Assembly (NCBI GenBank): GCA_009838195.1
Contig: VXSC01000018.1
Coordinates: forward strand, 186,001 to 250,000
DNA length: 64,000 nt
Source of the DNA: Rhodothermaceae bacterium
GTDB lineage: Bacteria > Bacteroidota > Rhodothermia > Rhodothermales > Bin80
Direction of reading: 5' to 3'
Shown: positions 54,497 through 64,000 of the stretch, in pieces
How positions within the stretch are numbered: the first letter of the stretch is position 1
How the letters are laid out: each line of letters opens with the position of its first letter
Program-made: the position numbers and the translations under genes
The notes under the pieces: generated by a model
What the model was told of the DNA's origin: nothing
Seen by the model: the letters and a program-made list of their open reading frames with translations, nothing else
The model's database searches: none

Positions 54497-57400
54497 CGTG
54501 TTTTTTCTCTTTCCATTCAAGGTGCACCTTATGTGCTCCGAACGTAGATGCCAGAGTTGATATGACATCCGAATTTGCCTCTATGGTCGTGTTCTCACTG
54601 ATGAGTTTTAACTCCTGATCCTTTTCCTTGACCTTAAAGAAAAGTTTCTTTTCTCCCGGATTCTTTTTGCAGATCCGAATGAAATGATTCAGATCCTTGT
54701 CATTCAGCTTCTCAAAGTCAGGAGAGATAACAATATTATCAAGAAGTTCACCGCGGATTGCACTCAATGGAATAATACGGCGAACAAGGATTTTGAGAGA
54801 TCCTCCACTCTCTTCAATCTCACCGGAAGCCATCACAAGGACGTTCTCCTTGAGATGGTCCTTAACCTCAGCATGTACGGAGGGAAAACAGACGAGCTCC
54901 GCCTGTCCGGTACGATCTTCAAGCATCGCCGATGACATCAAATCCCCTTTGCGAGTTTTTCTAGGCTTGACCAGGGTAATAACGCCACAGACGGAGCGGT
55001 ATGGCTTTTCCTCGCTCTTGGAAGCGAGTGCGGCAATGCCTGCTAGGTCAGAGTCAGAAGAGGAGCGCTGTTCAATTTCCCAGCCATCCAGCGGATGCCC
55101 GGATATATAAAAGCCGGCCAACTCCCGCTCCATCGCAAGTATTTCGGCGTGGGACCACTTTTCACATAAGGGTAGATTTGGTTCTGGTCTCTCGGTAATC
55201 GAATCTTCTTCTGCAAACAGGAAGCCTTGTCCCAGATCTTCATCACGCTTTGCATATTCCGCATAATTAGTAGCGAGGTCCAGGGCTTCAACGATTTGTG
55301 CCCGATGTTCTCCAAATCGGTCTAGGGCACCCACACGGGCCAGAGACTCCAGTGATTTCCTATTGAGGACATGTGGGTCCAGGCGCTTCACAAACTGGAA
55401 GAGGCTTTCTGCTGGTCCCTCTTTGTCCCGGCTGGCCACGATATGGTCAACCGCGGTCCGGGCAACGCCTTTGACAGAGGACAACCCAAAGTGAATCGTT
55501 CCACTTTCATCCACGGAAAAGTCCTCCCTGCTGTGTGTGACGGACGGGGGCTGAGGTTGCAGCCCCAGTCGCCGTGCCTCATCCAGCATTGAGATGAATC
55601 TTTTGGAATCGCCAGAGGCGTGCGACAGGACCGCTGCCATAAATTCAGCGGTATGGTGCGCCTTCAGGTATGCAGTCTGGTATGCGACAAGTGAGTAGGC
55701 AACGCTATGGCTGTTATGTACCACAAAGCCATTTGCAATGTAGTTATGATCTTCTGCCACGGTGAGATCGTACGTATGTGCGTGACCTGCCGGGATGATT
55801 TCTGCGATGCTGTCCCAGATAATTTTTACACCGGTATCAATCACACAGGTACCCTCTCTACCATATTCAGCGGAAACCAGCGAGGATTCGGGTTCGAGCG
55901 TTGCGATCTGATCCCCAGTGCGAAGGTTTCCCAGGCGCTGCCAGTCTCCTTGTATGCGAAACCGGTGCGTAGAGGTTGTACGAATGCGTCGTCCATTTCT
56001 CGTCACCAATTCAAAAACCTGCTTGAATCCGTTATAGTGAACAGCCTCCACATCGCGGGGAACCAGAGCGCCGTTACAAGTAAGTGCGTAGACCTGAAAT
56101 CCCTCCCAACCTTCTTCATGGAGTTGACGAACAGTCGTCTGTGAGCCTGTGCGTGCATCCATGATGAGAGTGGATTCTTCGACACATTTATTGAATCCGT
56201 AACCCGCAAATTTATCCATCATGTCAAAGACTTCTTCCGCAGTTGCTTCGGGGATCCCGCGTTCTTTTGCCCCCTCTACGAACCGACTGCGCTGGGCGCT
56301 CATTACGGATTTTTTCTTCTTCCCCATTGCTCGGCGTAAGATATCCGCTGCGCCAAGAGAATAGCCTCCCATGACCTGAGCCATTTGCATGACCTGTTCC
56401 TGAAAAACGGGGAGTCCGTAGGTAGACTTCAATACTGGTTCGAGAATTTCGTGTGGGTATTCAATTGGCTCGTCACCATGTTTGCGCTTGATATAGCTCG
56501 GAATTAAGTCCATTGGCCCCGGCCGGTAGAGTGCGTTCATAGCGATTAAATCATCCAGCGAGGTAGGCTTCAACTGCTCGAGCCACTTGCGCATACCGTC
56601 TGATTCAAACTGAAAAATACCGTTTGTGTCTGCCCGTTGAAAGAGTTCAAATGTACGGGCATCGTCCAGCGGTAGTGCATCCATATCGGGTGCATTACCG
56701 GTACGATCTTGGATAATTTTACAGGTGTCGTTGATGATGGTCAGGGTTGAAAGCCCCAGAAAGTCCATCTTGAGCAAGCCGAAATCCTCAACCCAATCTC
56801 CCGAATACTGGGTTGTAAGAACCTGTTCATCTTTGTTTTTTGTAGTTGAAACCGGGATGTAATCACTGACTAAGCCCGGGGCAATAATGACGCCAGCAGC
56901 ATGAACTCCGGTGTGTCTAGCGCATCCTTCCAATACCCGTGAGGCCTTGATCAGGGTCTTGAGGTCCTTACGGTCGGATTTTCGCAATTCTTTTAGTTCC
57001 GGGACGGACTTCAATGCCTCCTCCAAACTGGTTCCAAACGGGATGGATTTGGCAAGTTTATCCGCCTCTTGAAGCGGGATCCTAAGGACCCGTGCCACAT
57101 CCCGAATGACTGTGCGCGCTCCCATAGTGCCGAAGGTGACAATCTGACTGACGTTACGTTTTCCATATTTTTTGATCACGTAATCAATCACCTTTGCTCG
57201 CCCATGGTCATCAAAGTCAATATCAATATCCGGCATGGAAATGCGCTCTGGATTCAGGAAGCGCTCGAAGAGTAGATCATACTTGAGTGGATCTACGTTC
57301 GTAATTCCAAGGGAGTAGGCCACCGCACTGCCAGCTGCCGAGCCTCGTCCGGGGCCGACGGACACACCCATTTCACGAGCGGCAGTAGTAAAATCCTGCA

Positions 57401-58424
57401 CGATCAGAAAGTAGCCGGCATATCCCATTTCGCGAATGATGCCCAGTTCGTTGCGCAGGCGGGCCTGCACAGAATCTGAGAACTCCGGGTACCGCTTTCT
57501 GCCCCGCTCAAACACCATATGCTCCAGGTATTTGTCTGCACTGTCTCCAAATTCATCGGGGATCTGGAAGTGTGGCATCAGAAGGTTTCCCATCGGCAGA
57601 TCGAACTGACATTTCTCCGCAATCGCCAGGCTATTTTCCATCCAAACGGCGGTGTCTGGTTTCTTCCCTAGGCTGGCACGCATTTCGTTCGCGGACTTCA
57701 GATAGAACTCTTTCTTATCAAAACGAAGGCGCCGCGGATCATCGAGATCCTTTCCTGTCTGAAGGCAGAGGAGGATGTCCTGTGCGAACGCATCCTCCTT
57801 CATGACATAGTGGACATCGTTGGTTGCGACCACATTCAGATTGAATTCAGCGGCCCATTTCAGGAGTGTCTCATTGACTAAGGCCTGCTCTTTAATACCG
57901 TGGTTTTGAATCTCTACATAGTAATCCTCAGTGCCAAACAGATCCAGGAATTTTTTGAGCAGCTCGCGTGCTTCGTCCAGGTCGCCATTGAGAATCGCCT
58001 GGGGGATTTGTCCCTGAAGGCAACAGGTCGATGCAACAAGGCCTTCTCGATATTCTGAAAGAAGGTCAAAATCAATGCGGGGTTTGAAATAAAACCCATC
58101 CAAAAAAGACAGGGAGGACAGCTTGATCAGATTCCGATACCCGGTCTCATTTTTCGCCCACAGGATCTGATGATATCGTACTCGGTCTGCTCGTTCCCTC
58201 ATGGGGCTTGCACAGAGATAAAACTCGCAGCCTATTACAGGTCGGATCCCATTGCGTTTGGCAATTGAGTAAAATTCCGGCACACCATAAAGATTGCCGT
58301 GGTCGGAAATGCCCAGAGCATCCATGCCAAGCTTTTTTGCCTGTCCTACAAGAGAGTCAATCCGTGCAGCTCCATCCAGTAGGGAGTAGGAGGTATGGCA
58401 ATGCAAATGGCAGAAATCAGACAT
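54489..58424 (-). CDS. dnaE: DNA polymerase III alpha subunit with an in-frame mini-intein
   Basis: 1311-codon frame; 1153 residues remain after removing the intein at residues 747-904. N-terminal PHP domain (HLHCHTSYSLLDGAA), catalytic Asp motif MPDIDIDFDD, fingers region with ALYRPGPMDLIPSYI, and C-terminal OB-fold region. The intein splits KFAGYGFNK from SHSVAYSLVAYQ, so the finger-domain loop depends on splicing. Catalytic subunit of the replicative polymerase. 8-bp overlap with the arsC-type gene downstream. Confidence 0.95.
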   Translation of the reverse strand: MSDFCHLHCHTSYSLLDGAARIDSLVGQAKKLGMDALGISDHGNLYGVPEFYSIAKRNGIRPVIGCEFYLCASPMRERADRVRYHQILWAKNETGYRNLIKLSSLSFLDGFYFKPRIDFDLLSEYREGLVASTCCLQGQIPQAILNGDLDEARELLKKFLDLFGTEDYYVEIQNHGIKEQALVNETLLKWAAEFNLNVVATNDVHYVMKEDAFAQDILLCLQTGKDLDDPRRLRFDKKEFYLKSANEMRASLGKKPDTAVWMENSLAIAEKCQFDLPMGNLLMPHFQIPDEFGDSADKYLEHMVFERGRKRYPEFSDSVQARLRNELGIIREMGYAGYFLIVQDFTTAAREMGVSVGPGRGSAAGSAVAYSLGITNVDPLKYDLLFERFLNPERISMPDIDIDFDDHGRAKVIDYVIKKYGKRNVSQIVTFGTMGARTVIRDVARVLRIPLQEADKLAKSIPFGTSLEEALKSVPELKELRKSDRKDLKTLIKASRVLEGCARHTGVHAAGVIIAPGLVSDYIPVSTTKNKDEQVLTTQYSGDWVEDFGLLKMDFLGLSTLTIINDTCKIIQDRTGNAPDMDALPLDDARTFELFQRADTNGIFQFESDGMRKWLEQLKPTSLDDLIAMNALYRPGPMDLIPSYIKRKHGDEPIEYPHEILEPVLKSTYGLPVFQEQVMQMAQVMGGYSLGAADILRRAMGKKKKSVMSAQRSRFVEGAKERGIPEATAEEVFDMMDKFAGYGFNKCVEESTLIMDARTGSQTTVRQLHEEGWEGFQVYALTCNGALVPRDVEAVHYNGFKQVFELVTRNGRRIRTTSTHRFRIQGDWQRLGNLRTGDQIATLEPESSLVSAEYGREGTCVIDTGVKIIWDSIAEIIPAGHAHTYDLTVAEDHNYIANGFVVHNSHSVAYSLVAYQTAYLKAHHTAEFMAAVLSHASGDSKRFISMLDEARRLGLQPQPPSVTHSREDFSVDESGTIHFGLSSVKGVARTAVDHIVASRDKEGPAESLFQFVKRLDPHVLNRKSLESLARVGALDRFGEHRAQIVEALDLATNYAEYAKRDEDLGQGFLFAEEDSITERPEPNLPLCEKWSHAEILAMERELAGFYISGHPLDGWEIEQRSSSDSDLAGIAALASKSEEKPYRSVCGVITLVKPRKTRKGDLMSSAMLEDRTGQAELVCFPSVHAEVKDHLKENVLVMASGEIEESGGSLKILVRRIIPLSAIRGELLDNIVISPDFEKLNDKDLNHFIRICKKNPGEKKLFFKVKEKDQELKLISENTTIEANSDVISTLASTFGAHKVHLEWKEKKHDE
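55713..56186 (-). other. DnaE mini-intein (158 aa)
   Basis: First residue Cys (C747, CVEESTLIMDARTG), block B-like TTSTHRFRIQG, block F HAHTYDLTVAEDHNYIANGF, and C-terminal VVHN with +1 Ser of SHSVAYS. No endonuclease region between the splicing blocks. Inserted after GFNK. The cyanobacterial split intein sits four residues earlier, after the Tyr of FAEY, so this is a different site. Confidence 0.93.
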
Positions 58425-58700
58425 AATTGCGCAGCACTATTTATGCAAAAGGTGTGATGGGGAAGATAAGCAGTAGCAATGCTATGTTGTCCCTGGGGTT
58501 ATTGAGATTTAGGAGTGCGGCATACCTCAGGTAGTCAACCTTGCAGTATCGGGAGCCTGCACAGGTTTCTGGAAGACGTACTCTGAGTATTAGGCGGCTT
58601 TTGCTTGGGAAATTCAAATTCCAGGATGACAGGTAAAGGGGCTGGAATCCCGATTGTGCACAATAGGGACTCAATCAGAAAACCATCCGCTGCCTCAAGT

Positions 58701-60887
<2,187 letters not shown>

Positions 60888-61218
60888 TTAGTGTCTAGAG
60901 GTTGATGATTGGAGTTGTTCAGGGCCGAAGAGAACTCACAAATATACTGCTAGTTTCTGAAGCCAAAAAAGCGAGATGAAAACACAGATTTGTGTTGACG
61001 ATCAAGATACAAAGCCCGTTGAACATGGCTGGTTCGGGGTTGATTCAGATTGTATTGTCTGCATGTAGGAAGTCGTTGATGTTAGGGCAGAATAAGTGCA
61101 TCCTGCTGCGAAGAGGTGGACGCAACGAACCATTTATTTCTTTATTCCTGATGCTCCTGATAGGTGTGGATACCCTTTGATGTCGTATCTTCGGTGACTG
61201 GACCGAACCTTTATAATC
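60888..61218. other. Divergent promoter region katG / metalloprotease
   Basis: 331 bp without a supported frame. It must carry both promoters. I do not see a perfect palindrome that would mark an OxyR or PerR site. Confidence 0.4.
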
Positions 61219-63693
61219 ATGAGATTCCTTCGCGGCTTACTATTCCCCTTGATTGCACTTATGCTGATCGCAGGCTGTTCATCCATGCGCCAGTCCGCCC
61301 CTACCGTTGCAGACAAGCCTGCTCAACCGGAGAGCAAAGAGGATGATTCAAAAAAATACAGTGATGTCATCACCGAGGATGCGGTGACGGATGAAGGGCT
61401 TTTCAAGGTGCATCAGATTGAAGAAAAGTTGTATTTCGAAATCCCCGACTCGCTTCTGGATGTTGAAATGCTCCTGGTGACACGTCAGGCAGCGACGATG
61501 AATAATATGGGATACGGGGGGATGAAGACGAATACCCAGGTACTGCGCTGGCAGAAACAGTCCGAGAAGATCATGCTGCGCATTGTGTCTTATGAGAATG
61601 TTGCAGACGAAGATGATCCGATCTACAATGCGGTTCGTAACTCAAACTTTGAGCCGATCTTGCGCTCATTTGATGTTGAAACACTCAACGATGATTCCAC
61701 AGCGAAAGTAATTGAGGTCACAGATCTGTTTACCTCGGATGTCCCCTCGCTCGGATTACCCTCATTTCGACGGGAGCAATACCGTGTACGCCGCCTGGAT
61801 TCTGATCGGACCTACATTGTCTCAGCGAAGAGTTATCCGCTGAATATTGAGGTCAAGCACGTGCTCAGCTATGATGCAGCGGAACCGCCTTCAAATTCTT
61901 CTGCGGGAACAATTTCCGTTGAAATGAACCAGTCCATGATCCTTCTGCCACAGGATCCGATGCAGCCAAGACTCTGTGATCAGCGAGTCGGATTTTTCAG
62001 TGTGAACATGATTGACTATGGTCGAGACGCGCAGAAGGCGGAGGAGAGGTGCTACATTACACGCTGGAGGCTCGAGCCCAAAGACCCTGAAGCGTATGCG
62101 CGGGGTGAATTGAGCGAGCCCATTAAGCCGATTGTCTATTACATCGATCCCGCCACGCCAATGAAGTGGAGACCTTACCTGAAGCAGGGTGTGGATGACT
62201 GGAACGTGGCTTTTGAGGCTGCAGGGTTCAAGAATGCGATCATGGCCAAGGATCCACCCAGTGAGGAAGAAGATCCCGAGTTCAGCCCCGAGGATGTCCG
62301 CTATTCTGTGATCCGTTACTTCTCCTCTGACATACAGAATGCATTTGGTCCTCATGTCCATGATCCACGCACCGGCGAGATCCTGGAAAGTGACATCGGG
62401 TGGTATCATAATGTGATGAACCTGCTTCGGAACTGGTTCTTTGTGCAGACTGCTGCGGTCAATCCCGATGCGCGTTCCGTCAAATTCAGAGATGAAGTGA
62501 TGGGGCGTTTGGTTCGTTTTGTGTCTGCACATGAGGTCGGGCACACGATTGGGCTGCCTCACAATTGGGGCTCAAGTGCTGCCTATCCTGTAGATTCCTT
62601 GCGGTCACCTACATTCACAGATACCCACGGAACGGCTCCTTCCATCATGGATTATGCCCGATTCAACTATGTTGCACAACCGGGTGATGGGGTGACAAAT
62701 CTCATGCCGGATGTGGCGACCTACGATAAGTGGTCGGTGAAGTGGGGATATACGGTGTTTCCAGATGCAGAGTCAGCAGATGATGAGCGCGAAACCTTGA
62801 ATGCGTGGGTTGTTGAACGTGCAGGGGATCCACTTTACTTCTATGGACGCCAGGGGCCGCGCGTAGATCCGCGGTCGCAGAACGAAGACTTGGGAGATGA
62901 TGCCGTCAAGGCAAGTGACTATGGAGTTGCAAACCTGAAGGTGATCCTGAATGAGTTGATTGACTGGACGGCAGAGGATGCGAAAGACTATGGGGATTTG
63001 AATGAGCTTTACGGTCAGATCGCATCCCAGTGGAACCGCTACATCGGCCATGTGGCTGCGAATGTAGGCGGACACCATGAGAATTTCAAAACCTATGATC
63101 AGGATGGTGTGGTCTATACGCCTGTGCCAGTTGAGGTTCAGCGCGATGCCATGGACTGGCTCTCAAGGCAAGCATTTGCAACCCCAACCTGGATCCTGAA
63201 TAGTGACATCCTGCGCCGGATTGAGGGAGTTGGAGCGATGGATCGTGTTCGTCGTTATCAGGTCGGTACTGTGAACACACTTCTGAATCCAATCCGCATT
63301 GGACGGCTCATGGAGACCGAAGCGTTGGCGAATGGGGAGGATGTCTACACATTCTCAGAACTCTTGAGTGACTTGCGTGACGGGATCTGGACAGAGCTGC
63401 CAAGGGCTTCGGCGATTGGTCCATTTCGGCGTAATCTGCAGAGAGGACATCTGGAGCGTCTTGAGTATCTGATGACTCAGGAAGCTGCACCGGTTCCATC
63501 TTTCTTTGCCAGCTTTGGGATGGCACCTGTCGATGTGAGTCAGTCGGACATCCGTGCGTATGTGCGAGGCGAGCTCAAGTCATTGAAGACTGCGGTTGAT
63601 CGAGCAGCTAGGCGGACTGGTGACCGGATGACACGACTCCACCTAGAAGATGTCAGTGCCCGCATTGAAGATATTCTGGACGGCGAAGACTAG
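61219..63693 (+). CDS. Zinc-dependent metalloprotease lipoprotein (DUF5117/DUF4953-type)
   Basis: 824 aa. Lipobox LIAGCSS at residues ~15-21 follows a hydrophobic leader. DUF5117-like region with FEIPDSLLDVEMLLVTRQAA, then the catalytic SAHEVGHTIGLPHN (H-E-x-x-H-x2-G-x2-H, metzincin type) and a downstream MDYARFNYVAQPGD Met-turn-like motif. Such large zinc lipoproteases are common in Bacteroidota and relatives; outer-membrane or periplasmic protein breakdown is inferred. Single gene. Confidence 0.88.
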   Translation: MRFLRGLLFPLIALMLIAGCSSMRQSAPTVADKPAQPESKEDDSKKYSDVITEDAVTDEGLFKVHQIEEKLYFEIPDSLLDVEMLLVTRQAATMNNMGYGGMKTNTQVLRWQKQSEKIMLRIVSYENVADEDDPIYNAVRNSNFEPILRSFDVETLNDDSTAKVIEVTDLFTSDVPSLGLPSFRREQYRVRRLDSDRTYIVSAKSYPLNIEVKHVLSYDAAEPPSNSSAGTISVEMNQSMILLPQDPMQPRLCDQRVGFFSVNMIDYGRDAQKAEERCYITRWRLEPKDPEAYARGELSEPIKPIVYYIDPATPMKWRPYLKQGVDDWNVAFEAAGFKNAIMAKDPPSEEEDPEFSPEDVRYSVIRYFSSDIQNAFGPHVHDPRTGEILESDIGWYHNVMNLLRNWFFVQTAAVNPDARSVKFRDEVMGRLVRFVSAHEVGHTIGLPHNWGSSAAYPVDSLRSPTFTDTHGTAPSIMDYARFNYVAQPGDGVTNLMPDVATYDKWSVKWGYTVFPDAESADDERETLNAWVVERAGDPLYFYGRQGPRVDPRSQNEDLGDDAVKASDYGVANLKVILNELIDWTAEDAKDYGDLNELYGQIASQWNRYIGHVAANVGGHHENFKTYDQDGVVYTPVPVEVQRDAMDWLSRQAFATPTWILNSDILRRIEGVGAMDRVRRYQVGTVNTLLNPIRIGRLMETEALANGEDVYTFSELLSDLRDGIWTELPRASAIGPFRRNLQRGHLERLEYLMTQEAAPVPSFFASFGMAPVDVSQSDIRAYVRGELKSLKTAVDRAARRTGDRMTRLHLEDVSARIEDILDGED

Positions 63694-63934
63694 GTTTTTA
63701 AACTTCCTCCTAAATTTCCTCAATCGAGGATAGGGTGACGAGCAATTCACACTTTTTTGTTTGCACACAGCGTCGATTGGGTCCGATTTCGGCTTGAATC
63801 GCGAAAAATTGAGGTATTATGGACGATATCGGGGGATGTCTCGATTTTCTCAATGCCTAATTTTGAGATAGTGCCCGAGGCCGCTGGAGGGAGGTGACAA
63901 ACTTGCAAATAGATTCCTCAGAGTTCCGTAATTC

Positions 63935-64000
63935 ATGATTAACCCTCAGGAGGCAAGTAAGCAATATGGTCATTTCATGCGGCGAATATGGTATCGGATC
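63935..64000 (+). CDS. Possible start of a new gene (partial)
   Basis: An ATG at 63935 opens a frame of 22 codons to the window end (MINPQEASKQYG then RRIWYRI). It overlaps the end of a short upstream frame, and the strong GGAGGTGA at ~63893-63900 precedes that upstream frame. Too short to identify. Confidence 0.3.
   Translation, partial: MINPQEASKQYGHFMRRIWYRI

Overview
The window looks like chromosome of a member of the Bacteroidota/Rhodothermota/Balneolota group. This rests on a GldA-GldF-GldG-type ABC exporter with a DUF4340 partner, a DUF5117/5118-type lipoprotein metalloprotease, an RpoN gene, weak or absent Shine-Dalgarno sequences in front of most housekeeping genes, and roughly balanced base composition. 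The exact lineage is inferred. No rRNA, tRNA, CRISPR array or intact insertion sequence was found.

Layout. 1-8.4 kb (all +): tail of a dolichol-phosphate-mannose-synthase-like glycosyltransferase, icd, then a tightly packed run of ABC ATPase, permease, GldG-like, DUF4340, htpG and a ROK sugar kinase. 8.5-23.8 kb (all -): a defence island in two transcription units. The promoter-proximal unit encodes a DUF4007 (SspB-like) protein, a large P-loop ATPase (SspC-like) and a PAPS-reductase/ATP-pyrophosphatase (SspD-like), the signature of single-strand DNA phosphorothioation. After a 312-bp gap with a perfect 11-bp palindrome comes a second unit: PLD-helicase fusion, 76-aa protein, SMC/DndD-like ATPase with a C-terminal Cys cluster, 153-aa protein, a double-GHKL ATPase/kinase and a receiver-domain protein. 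The first three resemble an sspFGH-type restriction arm; the kinase/receiver pair is the least explained part. 24.3-30.6 kb: eda, a PLP decarboxylase with a small internal duplication, a cluster of small unknown genes, and a type II-like restriction pair (PD-(D/E)xK protein and D12 adenine methyltransferase). 30.7-34.7 kb: sulfatase, class A beta-lactamase-like lipoprotein, hisG, hisE, a small conserved-looking gene with a clear terminator. 35.1-37.6 kb: Rieske oxygenase, its reductase and a small membrane protein. 37.9-45.6 kb: rpoN, ruvB, a dehydrogenase remnant, an FAD/Fe-S lactate or glycolate dehydrogenase, an MFS transporter. 46.2-50.3 kb: DUF2806-like gene, dapD, ppgK, two tandem paralogous membrane proteins. 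50.5-58.4 kb: tiny lipoprotein, dnaG, and a reverse-strand overlapping set dnaE, arsC-type phosphatase, Smr protein, class I amidotransferase, small membrane protein. 58.7-63.7 kb: katG and the divergent metalloprotease; a new gene may begin at the right edge.

Two replication/repair genes carry in-frame mini-inteins: ruvB (171 aa, inside Walker A) and dnaE (158 aa, between GFNK and SHS, four residues from the well-known cyanobacterial split-intein site). Both have intact splice-junction residues and no homing-endonuclease region. With the phosphorothioation island and the restriction pair, the window combines three kinds of mobile or selfish DNA-linked systems.
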